Shown: positions 1 to 8,033 of the stretch, piece after piece
Layout of the letters: every line of letters starts with the position of its first letter
Numbering within the stretch: the first letter of the stretch is position 1
Position numbers and translations under genes: made by a program
Notes under the pieces: model-generated
Databases searched by the model: none
What the model was told of the DNA's origin: nothing
Seen by the model: only the letters and a program-made list of their open reading frames with translations
Source of the DNA: Solobacterium sp.
Lineage (GTDB): Bacteria > Bacillota_I > Bacilli_A > Erysipelotrichales > Erysipelotrichaceae
Length of the DNA: 24,699 bases
Reading direction: 5' to 3'
NCBI GenBank assembly: GCA_015256455.1
Contig: JABZMB010000018.1
Span: 1-24,699, forward strand

Positions 1-1895
1 AGGATCAAGCTTTACTGATGGTTGATCCTAAGCAGTTAGATGACTTACTACATCCTCAGTTTGACGCTGAAGACTTAAAGAAAAAGAAGAATGATGTAAT
101 TGCTAAGGGCTTAGCAGCCTCACCAGGTGCTGCTTGTGGTGAAATCGTATTCACTGCTGAAGAAGCTAAGACAAAGGCAACAATGGGACGTAAGGTAATC
201 TTAGTTCGTTTAGAGACATCACCAGAAGATATCGAAGGTATGCATGTATCTGAGGGTATCTTAACAGTACGTGGTGGTATGACATCTCACGCAGCTGTAG
301 TTGCTCGTGGTATGGGTGCTTGCTGTGTATCTGGTTGTGGAGACATTAAGGTTAACGAAGCCAAGTTACAATTCACAGTAAAGGGTGAAGTATTCAAGGA
401 TGGAGATATCATCTCCTTAGATGGTTCTACAGGTTTAGTTTACCGTGGTGAAATCAAGACAGTTCCAGCAACAATTTCTGGTAACTTCAAGAAGTTTATG
501 CAATGGGCTGATGAACGTAGAACAATGAAGATTCGTACAAACGCTGATACACCAGAAGATGCAGCAAGAGCAGTAAGCTTTGGTGCTGAGGGTGTTGGTC
601 TTGTTCGTACTGAACATATGTTCTTCAATTCCCCAGAACGTATCAAGGCTATCCGTGAATTGGTAGTTGCACAAAACGTTGAACAACGTCAGATTGCATT
701 AAAGCAATTAGAACCAATGCAGCAAGGTGACTTCGAAGGTATCTTCGAAGCAATGGGTGGAAGAAGTGTTACTATCCGTCTATTAGATCCACCTCTACAC
801 GAATTCTTACCAAAGGCTGAAGCAGAATCATTAGAAGTTGCTAAGGCATTAGGTATCTCTGTAGAAGACTTGATGGCTGCAGCAGCTAACTTACACGAGT
901 TTAACCCAATGATGGGTCACCGTGGATGCCGTCTAGACGTTACATATCCAGAAATTGGTGTCATGCAGACACGCGCAATTATCAAGGCTGCTATCAACAT
1001 CAACAAAAAGCACCGTGGTTGGAAGTTAGTTCCAGAAATCATGGTTCCATTAGTTGGTGAGAAGAAGGAACTTGATTATGTTGCACAGATTATTCGTACA
1101 ACTGCTGACGAAGTAATCAAGGAAGCTGGAGTGAAGCAGGATTATAAGATCGGAACAATGATTGAGATTCCACGCGCTGCGTTAAATGCTGATGAATTAG
1201 CACAAACAGCTGAATTCTTCAGTTTCGGTACAAACGACTTAACACAGATGACATTCGGATTCTCACGTGATGATGCTGGTAAGTTCTTGGATGATTACTA
1301 CAGTAAGCATATCTACGATAACGATCCATTCGCACATGTAGATGTAAATGGTGTTGGTAAGCTCATCTCTATGGCTTGTGAAAAGGGTCGTTCAACACGT
1401 AAGGATATTCACTTGGGTGTCTGTGGTGAACATGGTGGTGACCCAGTAAGTATCGAGTTCTTCCAACGTGTTGGATTAACATATGTTTCTTGCTCACCAT
1501 ACCGCGTTCCTATCGCTCGTTTAGCAGCTGCGCAAGCGGCAATTCGTGCAGGTGCTAAATCAGCAGCTGTATCTAAGAAGCCTGCTAAGAAAGCTGTAGC
1601 GAAGAAGGCTACAAAGAAAGTTGCTGCTAAAAAACCAGTAGCAAAGAAACCAGTTGCTAAGAAGACAACTGCGAAGGTTGCTTCTAAGAAAGTAGCTAAG
1701 CCAGTTGCAAAGAAAGCACCTGCAAAGAAGGTTGCTAAGACAGTGGCTAAGAAGGCTGTAAAGAAGGTTACTACTAAGAAGGTAGTTAAACCAGCAGCTA
1801 AGAAGGTTACAAAGCCTGTTGCCAAGAAACCTATAGCAAAAAAGCCAGTAGCTAAAAAAGCTCCTGCAAAAAAGACAACTAAAAAGTCTAAGTAA
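1..1895 (+). CDS. ppdK: Pyruvate, phosphate dikinase, 3' part, with Lys/Ala-rich C-terminal tail
   Basis: PPDK interconverts pyruvate + ATP + Pi and PEP + AMP + PPi in the cytoplasm. The gene runs in from the left edge: the frame is open from base 3 (DQALL before Met at 18), so Met18 is internal and the N-terminal ATP-grasp domain lies outside the window. Numbering from that Met, the swivelling phosphohistidine domain shows GGMTSHAAVV with the catalytic His at about 91. The C-terminal TIM barrel carries NTDLTQMTFGFSRDD-type motifs and CGEHGGDP with the catalytic Cys at about 469. The family normally ends near residue 510 (AAAQAAI). Here a further stretch of about 114 residues (512-625) follows, built of AKKPVAKK/APAKK-like units with about 45 Lys and no Asp or Glu. 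The enzyme call is secure; the role of the tail is unknown. A terminator follows 10 bases after the stop. Confidence 0.96.
   Translation, partial: DQALLMVDPKQLDDLLHPQFDAEDLKKKKNDVIAKGLAASPGAACGEIVFTAEEAKTKATMGRKVILVRLETSPEDIEGMHVSEGILTVRGGMTSHAAVVARGMGACCVSGCGDIKVNEAKLQFTVKGEVFKDGDIISLDGSTGLVYRGEIKTVPATISGNFKKFMQWADERRTMKIRTNADTPEDAARAVSFGAEGVGLVRTEHMFFNSPERIKAIRELVVAQNVEQRQIALKQLEPMQQGDFEGIFEAMGGRSVTIRLLDPPLHEFLPKAEAESLEVAKALGISVEDLMAAAANLHEFNPMMGHRGCRLDVTYPEIGVMQTRAIIKAAININKKHRGWKLVPEIMVPLVGEKKELDYVAQIIRTTADEVIKEAGVKQDYKIGTMIEIPRAALNADELAQTAEFFSFGTNDLTQMTFGFSRDDAGKFLDDYYSKHIYDNDPFAHVDVNGVGKLISMACEKGRSTRKDIHLGVCGEHGGDPVSIEFFQRVGLTYVSCSPYRVPIARLAAAQAAIRAGAKSAAVSKKPAKKAVAKKATKKVAAKKPVAKKPVAKKTTAKVASKKVAKPVAKKAPAKKVAKTVAKKAVKKVTTKKVVKPAAKKVTKPVAKKPIAKKPVAKKAPAKKTTKKSK
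1545..1892 (+). repeat. Degenerate tandem repeat coding for AKKPV/APAKK units
   Basis: This is the DNA behind the Lys/Ala/Pro tail of ppdK. Short units built from AAG/AAA, GCT/GCA and CCA/CCT codons repeat with drift. PVAKKAPAKK occurs twice and KKPVAKKPVAKK-like runs recur. Synonymous codons vary between copies, so the protein pattern is conserved better than the DNA. This looks like an expanded low-complexity region rather than a recent exact duplication. Confidence 0.75.
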
Positions 1896-1904
1896 TTGAT
1901 GATT

Positions 1905-1934
1905 AGGACTGCTATCATATTGGCAGTCCTTTTT
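1905..1934 (+). terminator. Rho-independent terminator after ppdK
   Basis: AGGACTGC at 1905-1912 pairs exactly with GCAGTCCT at 1923-1930 around a 10-base loop, followed by TTTT. It sits just after the ppdK stop. The distal arm of the stem overlaps the proposed -35 box of the glpK promoter. Confidence 0.88.
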
Positions 1935-1947
1935 AATACGTTATAAT
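1920..1947 (+). promoter_or_regulatory. Predicted sigma-A promoter of glpK
   Basis: TTGGCA at 1920-1925 (5 of 6 to TTGACA), a 16-base spacer, then a perfect TATAAT at 1942-1947. The expected transcription start is near 1954, giving a leader of about 40 bases before glpK. I saw no clear catabolite-repression (cre) site in the leader. Confidence 0.7.
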
Positions 1948-1995
1948 TGAGATATAACTAATTTAATTAAATCTCTACGATAATGAGGTATACGT

Positions 1996-3495
1996 ATGGA
2001 AAAATATATTATGTCGATTGATCAAGGAACAACAAGTTCCCGTGTAATCATCTTTAATCATGATGCTAAGATTGTTTCTTCTGCACAAAAAGAATTTCAA
2101 CAATACTTTCCTAAACCGGGTTGGGTAGAACATGACGCTAATGAGATTTGGTTATCTGTATTGTCTTGTATGATGCAAAGTATGCTGGATGCCAACATCA
2201 AACCAGAACAGATTGAGGGAATCGGTATTACCAACCAACGTGAGACAACGGTTGTATGGGATAAGAAAACAGGTATTCCTGTATATAAGGCTATCGTTTG
2301 GCAATCTCGTCAAACAGCTGAAATTTGTAATCAGTTAAAACAAAATAATCATGCTAGCATGATTCGTGAAAAGACAGGGCTTCAACTTGATCCATATTTC
2401 TCTGCAACAAAGATTCGTTGGATTTTAGATCATATCGAGAATGGTCAACAGCGTGCAGAGAGTGGCGAGTTACTTGCTGGTACAATTGATACTTGGTTAA
2501 TCTGGTGTCTTTCTGGTATGAAAGCGCATGTGACTGACTTTAGTAATGCATCAAGAACAATGCTATTTAACATCTATGATAAGAAATGGGATGAAGAATT
2601 ATGTATTCTTCTGAATATTCCAATGTGTATGTTACCGGAGGTAAAAGATAGTAGTTGTATCTTTGCGCATACTGCTACTGAATACTTCTTTGGTAAACGC
2701 GTACCGATTGCTGGTGCTGCTGGTGATCAACAAGCTGCACTATTTGGACAACAGTGCTTCGAGCGTGGTAGCGTAAAAAATACTTATGGTACTGGTTGCT
2801 TTATGCTAATGAATACTGGTAATAAACCACATCCAAGCAAGCATGGTCTAGTTACTACAATTGCTTGGGGTTATCAGGGTGAAATTACTTATGCCCTTGA
2901 AGGTTCAGTATTTGTGGCTGGTAGTGCTGTACAATGGTTGCGTGATCAGCTGAAGTTTTTTAAGACGGCAAAAGAGTCGGAGAAACTTGCTTTGTCTGCA
3001 AAGGAAGAACATGAACTCATTGTTGTACCTGCCTTTGTTGGTTTAGGTGCTCCATATTGGGATAATGATTGTAAGGGTGCGATGTTTGGCATAACACGTG
3101 GTACTAGTAAAGAAGATATGACAAAGGCAACATTAGATTCTATCGCTTATCAAAATCGAGATATCCTTGATGCGATGAAAGAAGATTCTGGTATTGCAAT
3201 ACAATCACTACGTGTAGATGGTGGGGCTTCTGCTAATGATTATCTGATGCAGTTTCAAAGTGATATTATGCAATGTGCAATTGAACGTCCTGAAAATGTT
3301 GAATCAACTGCACTTGGTGCTGCATATCTAGCAGGCCTTGCAGTAGGGTATTGGACAAATATAGAGGAGCTAAAGAAAGAGAGAAACAGTCATATATTTA
3401 TACCAACGATGAAAGTATCTGATGTAAATGAGTTATATGAGCGTTGGCAAAAGGCAGTTAGCTGTGCACGGATGTTTACAAAAAATGAGGAATAA
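1996..3495 (+). CDS. glpK: Glycerol kinase
   Basis: Phosphorylates glycerol to sn-glycerol 3-phosphate with ATP (FGGY kinase family, cytoplasmic). The 499-residue length matches the family. Visible motifs are SIDQGTTSSR at the N-terminus (phosphate-binding loop), the glycerol-binding region WQSRQT, GAAGDQQAALFGQ with the catalytic-base Asp at about 244, and YGTGCFMLMNTG and VDGGASANDYLMQFQSD in the second half. The start is ATG 1996 with GAGG 8 bases upstream. In many Gram-positive GlpKs a His in a Y-H-F-Y-G loop just before VPIAG is phosphorylated by the PTS protein HPr; here the loop reads EYFFGKRVPIAG, with Tyr230 where the His is expected. No glpF, glpD or glpO is adjacent. No obvious terminator separates it from rimP. 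Confidence 0.97.
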   Translation: MEKYIMSIDQGTTSSRVIIFNHDAKIVSSAQKEFQQYFPKPGWVEHDANEIWLSVLSCMMQSMLDANIKPEQIEGIGITNQRETTVVWDKKTGIPVYKAIVWQSRQTAEICNQLKQNNHASMIREKTGLQLDPYFSATKIRWILDHIENGQQRAESGELLAGTIDTWLIWCLSGMKAHVTDFSNASRTMLFNIYDKKWDEELCILLNIPMCMLPEVKDSSCIFAHTATEYFFGKRVPIAGAAGDQQAALFGQQCFERGSVKNTYGTGCFMLMNTGNKPHPSKHGLVTTIAWGYQGEITYALEGSVFVAGSAVQWLRDQLKFFKTAKESEKLALSAKEEHELIVVPAFVGLGAPYWDNDCKGAMFGITRGTSKEDMTKATLDSIAYQNRDILDAMKEDSGIAIQSLRVDGGASANDYLMQFQSDIMQCAIERPENVESTALGAAYLAGLAVGYWTNIEELKKERNSHIFIPTMKVSDVNELYERWQKAVSCARMFTKNEE

Positions 3496-3517
3496 TCCTT
3501 TGTATAGAGAAATATGC

Positions 3518-3546
3518 TTGAAAATCCCTTTAAAATGGGGTATATT
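3518..3546 (+). promoter_or_regulatory. Predicted promoter of the rimP-nusA-rnpM-infB-rbfA operon
   Basis: TTGAAA at 3518-3523, an exact 17-base spacer, then TATATT at 3541-3546. The start of transcription is expected near 3553, a few bases before the leader hairpin at 3558-3579. Confidence 0.7.
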
Positions 3547-3557
3547 GTAAGCGAAAT

Positions 3558-3579
3558 AAGGAGAGCGGAAGCTCTCCTT
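3558..3579 (+). promoter_or_regulatory. 5'-leader hairpin of the rimP operon
   Basis: AAGGAGAGC at 3558-3566 pairs with GCTCTCCTT at 3571-3579, a 9-bp perfect stem capped by GGAA (a GNRA tetraloop). No U-run follows, so it does not look like an intrinsic terminator. It would form almost at the 5' end of the mRNA. It could protect the transcript or be a binding site for feedback control; the sequence alone does not decide. Confidence 0.6.
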
Positions 3580-3598
3580 GTGTTATGTCTGGAGGCAT

Positions 3599-4060
3599 AT
3601 GGAAAACATTGATAAATTGAGCGAATTATTTCAGCCAGTATTTGACGAATGCCACGTTCGACTTTACGAGATTGTTTGGCTTGGTAATGAGAAGACATTA
3701 CAGGTCGCAATTGACAATGATGCACATGCGATTGACTTAGATATTTGTGCAGAAGTAAGTGAAAAGCTTGGTGTAGTCTTGGACAAGTATGATCCAATCA
3801 AAGAAGAGTATAGCTTGGAAGTCTGTAGCCCTGGTGCAGAGCGAGAGATTAAGGATTATGCTGAGTTTGAACAGTTAGTGGATGAATATATCTACATAGA
3901 ACTTAAGGAACCATTTAAGAATATGGTTGAGTTATATGGATATGTTCGTACTGTTAGTGCTGATACGATTACGTTAGAGTATCGTGATAAGGCAGTAAAA
4001 CGAACTGCTACGATTGAAAAAAACAATATTCGTTTTGCTAGATTAGCAATTAAATTATAA
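3599..4060 (+). CDS. rimP: Ribosome maturation factor RimP
   Basis: RimP (YlxS/YhbC) assists assembly of the 30S subunit. The 153-residue product has the two-part RimP layout: an N-terminal alpha/beta domain (about 1-80) and a C-terminal SH3-like barrel (about 85-153) that contains the SPGAEREIK segment and ends VRTVSADTITLEYRDK. I chose ATG 3599 because the preceding GGAGG (3591-3595) serves it and family members start with a similar short N-terminus. The spacing to the ATG is short, only 3 bases. An in-frame TTG at 3578 would add seven residues and lies inside the leader hairpin, so it is unlikely. It is first in the translation operon, 9 bases before nusA. Confidence 0.93.
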   Translation: MENIDKLSELFQPVFDECHVRLYEIVWLGNEKTLQVAIDNDAHAIDLDICAEVSEKLGVVLDKYDPIKEEYSLEVCSPGAEREIKDYAEFEQLVDEYIYIELKEPFKNMVELYGYVRTVSADTITLEYRDKAVKRTATIEKNNIRFARLAIKL

Positions 4061-4069
4061 GGAGAAATC

Positions 4070-5815
4070 ATGGAGATTAAATACACACAACTTCTCAATG
4101 CGATTCGCGGTGTGGAAGATGACAAGAATGTGCCTGAAAATATCGTATTAGAGGCATTAACAGAAGCTGTTGCGAAAGCATTCAAGAAGGATTCTGAATT
4201 ACAGGATATTGAAGTAAAGGCAGAAATCAATAAGAAGAGTAAGACAATTGACATCTACCAGTACTATAACGTTGTTGAAGAAGTAGAAGATGATGAATTA
4301 GAAATCTCATTAGAAGATGCTAAGAAATTAGATTCTAACGCTGAGTTAGGTGGACAAGTTCGTGAAAAGAAGGAAATTACTTCGATGTCACGTGCTGCTG
4401 CTTCTTTAGCTAAGAATGTATTCCGCCAAAAGATTCGTGAAGCTGAAAAGGTTGCAGTATATAACGAATACATTGATCAGAAGGATGAGATGGTTATCGG
4501 TACTGTTGAATCTGTCAAAGATAAGTTTACTTTAATTAGTCTGGGTAAGACTGTTGCTTTACTTTCCAAGTCAGCAGAAATCCCTCATGAAAAACTAACA
4601 GAAGGACAAAGCATCCGCGTTGTAATCACTGATGTACAAAAAGAAACAAAGGGTTCACAGGTATTGGTATCACGTGCTGATGCGACACTTGTTAAGCGTT
4701 TATTTGAAAAGGAAGTTCCTGAAATCTATCAAGGTATTGTTGAAATCAAATCCATCGCTCGTGAAGCTGGTGAAAGAACAAAGATGGCTGTTCTCTCACA
4801 CAATCCTGATGTAGATCCAATTGGATCATGTATTGGTCCTCGTGGTTCTCGTGTTCAAAAGATTATCGATGAATTACATGGTGAAAAGATTGATATTTTC
4901 CAATGGAGTGATGATATAACAGAACTAGTTAAGAATGCTTTAGCACCTGCAGAAATTATCTCTGTTCTTCCAGGACAAGATGATAATAGTTTACTTGTTA
5001 TTGTTAGCGAAGATCAATTATCACTCGCTATCGGTAAGCGTGGTAAGAATGCACGTTTAGCTGTTAAGTTAACAGGTCATAAGATTGACATTAAGACTCG
5101 TCAAGAACTTGAAGAGATGGGTAAGGATTATGATGAATTACTCGCTCAGGCTGAAGTAATGAAGCAAAAGTTAGCTGAACAAGCAAAGGCTAAGAATGTT
5201 GAACGTCAAAAGGCTGCTGCTAAGGAAGAAGAAGAAAAGAGACTTGCGGCTATCGCTAAGTTCAGAGCTGAAAATCCAGATGCGATTGTTGATGAAGATG
5301 AAGACTATATTCCAGAAGAAATGATGGAAAGAGTAAACGATACAATCATCGATGAGATTTCTAATCAACCAGATGAAGAAGAACATCAAGAAGCACCTGT
5401 TGAAGAACCTGTGGTTGAAGTGGTCGAAGAGACAGTTGAAGAGGAGAAGCCAGTTGTAGTTGAAAAGACTGCAGAAGAAAAAGAAGCTTCTCGTAAGCAT
5501 GCGGACTTAGAGGAATTAGCTAAGAAGGCTACTTATGTATCACACTTTGAAAAACTAGTTGATTCATCTAAGCCTAAGAACACTGATTCTAAGTACAAGA
5601 AGAAAAAGAAGAAGGATGAAGAAGAGTACAAGGTTAGAAACAAGGATCTCGAAGAACAGATCAAGAAGAACTTGCTTGTCGCTGATAACCGTCCTATCTA
5701 TAGTGAAGAAGAATTGGCTGAAATTGAAGCTCAACAGGAATCTGAAGCAGAGAAGGAGTATGACATCGACTACGATGAGTATGAAGAATACTACGATGAC
5801 GATGAAAACATGTAA
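4070..5815 (+). CDS. nusA: Transcription termination/antitermination factor NusA, with long charged C-terminal extension
   Basis: NusA binds RNA polymerase and nascent RNA and modulates pausing, termination and antitermination. Domains in order: N-terminal RNAP-binding domain (about 1-125), S1 domain (about 138-200, MVIGTVESVKDKFTLISLG), KH1 (about 225-285, with IGPRGSRVQKI) and KH2 (about 295-345, with AIGKRGKNARLAVKL). Bacillus NusA ends shortly after KH2 (about 370 residues). Here the protein continues to 581 residues. The extra part has a helical Glu/Lys/Ala stretch, an acidic block rich in EE and VEE, a basic KKKKKK patch and a very acidic Asp/Glu/Tyr C-terminus, and is probably disordered or coiled coil. 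A strong Shine-Dalgarno AAGGAGA (4059-4065) supports ATG 4070. Fused or extended NusA tails occur in other bacteria, but I do not recognise this one as a known domain. Confidence 0.96.
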   Translation: MEIKYTQLLNAIRGVEDDKNVPENIVLEALTEAVAKAFKKDSELQDIEVKAEINKKSKTIDIYQYYNVVEEVEDDELEISLEDAKKLDSNAELGGQVREKKEITSMSRAAASLAKNVFRQKIREAEKVAVYNEYIDQKDEMVIGTVESVKDKFTLISLGKTVALLSKSAEIPHEKLTEGQSIRVVITDVQKETKGSQVLVSRADATLVKRLFEKEVPEIYQGIVEIKSIAREAGERTKMAVLSHNPDVDPIGSCIGPRGSRVQKIIDELHGEKIDIFQWSDDITELVKNALAPAEIISVLPGQDDNSLLVIVSEDQLSLAIGKRGKNARLAVKLTGHKIDIKTRQELEEMGKDYDELLAQAEVMKQKLAEQAKAKNVERQKAAAKEEEEKRLAAIAKFRAENPDAIVDEDEDYIPEEMMERVNDTIIDEISNQPDEEEHQEAPVEEPVVEVVEETVEEEKPVVVEKTAEEKEASRKHADLEELAKKATYVSHFEKLVDSSKPKNTDSKYKKKKKKDEEEYKVRNKDLEEQIKKNLLVADNRPIYSEEELAEIEAQQESEAEKEYDIDYDEYEEYYDDDENM

Positions 5816-5817
5816 GC

Positions 5818-6075
5818 ATGCCTAAGAAAATTCCAATGCGTAAATGTGTAGCAACTGGAGAACAGCTCCCTAAAAAGGAGTTGCTCCGTGTTGTTAGAAC
5901 ACCAGAGGGTACATTAGCTGTTGATACAACAGGTAGAACAAATGGCCATGGTGCATATTTAAAGAAAGACTTAGCAGTTATTGAAATTGCTAAGAAGAAT
6001 AATGCTTTAGCAAAAGCATTATCCCAAAAGATTCCAGATGAATTCTGGGATGAAATTGCGAAAGCAATGAAGTAG
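5818..6075 (+). CDS. rnpM: YlxR family RNA-binding protein (RnpM)
   Basis: Small basic protein of 85 residues of the YlxR family, whose Bacillus member has been described as a modulator of RNase P. The family signature is clear: PMRKCVATGEQLPKKELLRVVRT near the N-terminus (given here as two overlapping parts, PMRKCVATGEQ and LPKKELLRVVR) and GRTNGHGAYL at about 40-50. It starts 2 bases after the nusA stop and has no recognisable Shine-Dalgarno sequence, so it probably depends on ribosomes finishing nusA. In Bacillus the next gene is ylxQ (L7Ae-like); here infB follows directly. Confidence 0.92.
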   Translation: MPKKIPMRKCVATGEQLPKKELLRVVRTPEGTLAVDTTGRTNGHGAYLKKDLAVIEIAKKNNALAKALSQKIPDEFWDEIAKAMK

Positions 6076-6158
6076 TGGTATCCATTTTGAAAGGAAGGGA
6101 TGTTACCGATACAGTATTTCGAGATGCAAATCTCAAAAAAAGAAAGAGAGGTACATAA

Positions 6159-8030
6159 ATGCCAGTTCCAACAAAACGCAAACCTGCAAATAAGAAGAAT
6201 GTTTCCAACAATCGTAACAATACGAAGAAAAAACCATTTAACAAGAATGAGAATCATCAATCTAAACAACCAGTAGAGATTACAGAGATTACATTCACTG
6301 ATGGTATTACAGTTGGTGAATTAGCAGATAAATTAAATCGTCAATCAAGTGAACTCATTAAAGCATTGTTTATGGAAGGTAAGATGGTTACCATCAACAG
6401 TGCACTTGAAGATGAAATGGTTGAACTTGTATGCATGAATTACAACATTGAAGCCGTTAAGGTGAAAGAAAGAGAAGCAGATAGCTTGGAAGATGAAGAA
6501 CAAGATTCTGCGGAAGACTTACAGGAGCGTCCGCCTGTTGTTACGATCATGGGTCATGTAGACCATGGTAAGACAACATTATTGGATACAATCCGTCGCT
6601 CTAAGGTAGCTGCTGGTGAAGCTGGTGGTATTACACAAGCAATCGGTGCGTACCAGGTTACAGTTAATGGACGTAAAGTTACTTTCTTAGATACTCCAGG
6701 ACACGAAGCATTTACTGCTATGCGTGCACGTGGTGCTAGTGTGACTGACTTAGCTGTTATTGTTGTTGCGGCTGATGATGGTGTTATGCCTCAGACACGC
6801 GAGGCAATTGACCACGCAAAGGCTGCTGGTGTTCCAATTATCGTTGCTGTAAACAAGATGGATAAACCTGACGCAAATCCTGACCATGTGAAGTCTGAAA
6901 TGGCTGAGCTTGGAATCATGCCTGAAGAATGGGGTGGCGATACAATCTTCGTCAATACCAGTGCGAAGAAGGGTGATGGTATTGATGAATTATTAGAAAC
7001 TATCTTAATTGTTTCTGATGTAAAGGAATTAAAGGCTAACCCTAACCGTACAGCAACTGGAACAGTTGTTGAAGCGAAACTCGATAAGGGCAGAGGTCCA
7101 GTTGCGACATTACTTGTGCAGAATGGTACATTACATCATGGAGATCCTGTTGTCGTCGGTACATGTTTTGGTAAAGTACGTCGTATGACAGATGAAAATG
7201 GTAATGAACTTAAGACTGCTGGTCCATCACGTCCAGTAGAGATTATTGGTTTAAATGATGTACCAGAAGCTGGTGATATCTTCCGTTCTTATGAGAATGA
7301 AAAGGAGGCACGTGCTGTTGCGGATAGACGTAAGCGTCGTAAGATTGATGCCGACCGTCGTAAGACAAGCGCAATGAGCTTAGAAGACTTATCATCACAG
7401 ATTGAATCTGGTGATTTAAAGGAAATTCCAGTTATCATCAAGGCGGATGTACAAGGTTCTGCTGAAGCTGTGAAGTCCTCCATGGAGAAGTTAGATGTAT
7501 CTGGTGTTCGTGTAAATGTTATTCACGCTACAGCTGGTGCAATTACTGAATCTGATATCATGCTTGCTAGTGCATCTAATGCAATGATTATCGGTTTCTC
7601 TGTTCGTCCGGATGCGAATATTCGTAAGAAGGCTGAAGAAGCTGGCGTATCAATTCGTTTGCATGACATCATTTATAAGGCAACAGAAGAAATGGAACTT
7701 GCGATGAAGGGTATGCTTGAGCCTGTATACAAGGAAGTTGTTATTGGACAGGCTGAGATTCGTGAAACATATAAGGCTTCTAAGATTGGTACAATCGCTG
7801 GTTGTATGGTTACAGATGGTAAGCTTGTTTCCCGTTGCAATATCCGCCTCATTCGTGATGGTATCGTTATCTATACTGGTAAACTTGCATCCCTTAAGAG
7901 ATTTAAAGATGATGCCAAGGAAGTACTATCTGGATTTGATTGTGGTTTAACGATTGAGAATTATAACGATGTTAAGATTGGTGATACAATCGAAGCATAC
8001 GAAGATCGTGAAGTACCATTAGAAGGATAA
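6159..8030 (+). CDS. infB: Translation initiation factor IF-2
   Basis: GTPase that brings initiator fMet-tRNA to the 30S subunit and promotes subunit joining. The 623-residue product has a short basic, Asn/Lys-rich N-terminus (about 1-45), an IF2_N-like module (about 46-110), and the G domain with G1 GHVDHGKT (132-139), GGITQAIGAY, G3 DTPGHE (from 178), G4 NKMD (232-235) and SAKKGDG. Domain II, domain III and the C-terminal fMet-tRNA binding domain follow (KASKIGTIAGCMVTDGK near the end). It is short for an IF2 because the N-terminal region is small, as in other low-GC Gram-positives. The start is ATG 6159 with AGAGAGGT upstream. The 83-base gap after rnpM contains a small GAGAT/ATCTC hairpin but no clear promoter. 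Confidence 0.97.
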   Translation: MPVPTKRKPANKKNVSNNRNNTKKKPFNKNENHQSKQPVEITEITFTDGITVGELADKLNRQSSELIKALFMEGKMVTINSALEDEMVELVCMNYNIEAVKVKEREADSLEDEEQDSAEDLQERPPVVTIMGHVDHGKTTLLDTIRRSKVAAGEAGGITQAIGAYQVTVNGRKVTFLDTPGHEAFTAMRARGASVTDLAVIVVAADDGVMPQTREAIDHAKAAGVPIIVAVNKMDKPDANPDHVKSEMAELGIMPEEWGGDTIFVNTSAKKGDGIDELLETILIVSDVKELKANPNRTATGTVVEAKLDKGRGPVATLLVQNGTLHHGDPVVVGTCFGKVRRMTDENGNELKTAGPSRPVEIIGLNDVPEAGDIFRSYENEKEARAVADRRKRRKIDADRRKTSAMSLEDLSSQIESGDLKEIPVIIKADVQGSAEAVKSSMEKLDVSGVRVNVIHATAGAITESDIMLASASNAMIIGFSVRPDANIRKKAEEAGVSIRLHDIIYKATEEMELAMKGMLEPVYKEVVIGQAEIRETYKASKIGTIAGCMVTDGKLVSRCNIRLIRDGIVIYTGKLASLKRFKDDAKEVLSGFDCGLTIENYNDVKIGDTIEAYEDREVPLEG

Positions 8031-8033
8031 AGT

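Noticed and set aside
1409..1918. 169-codon open frame on the minus strand opposite the end of ppdK
   Set aside because: It is the mirror image of the Lys/Ala repeat and gives a Phe/Ala/Leu/Thr-rich protein; it has no ribosome binding site and lies within a well-supported gene.
3524..3540. CCC...GGG inverted repeat in the spacer of the rimP promoter as a glpK terminator
   Set aside because: The stem is only three to four pairs and has no U-run; it overlaps the promoter spacer and is better read as chance.
5171..5500. 109-codon minus-strand frame over the nusA tail
   Set aside because: It is the antisense of the Glu/Lys-rich tail and gives a Phe/Leu/Ser-rich sequence with no ribosome binding site.
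6118..6137. GAGAT/ATCTC hairpin before infB followed by an A-run
   Set aside because: On the + strand it lacks a U-run. It would terminate minus-strand RNA, but no minus-strand gene is there. Too small to claim a role.
6100..6270. Short + strand frame beginning ATGTTACCG after AAGGAAGGG, running out of frame into infB
   Set aside because: It has a fair ribosome binding site, but about 56 codons without any recognisable family, and would compete with the infB start. It does not resemble ylxQ. A leader peptide cannot be excluded.
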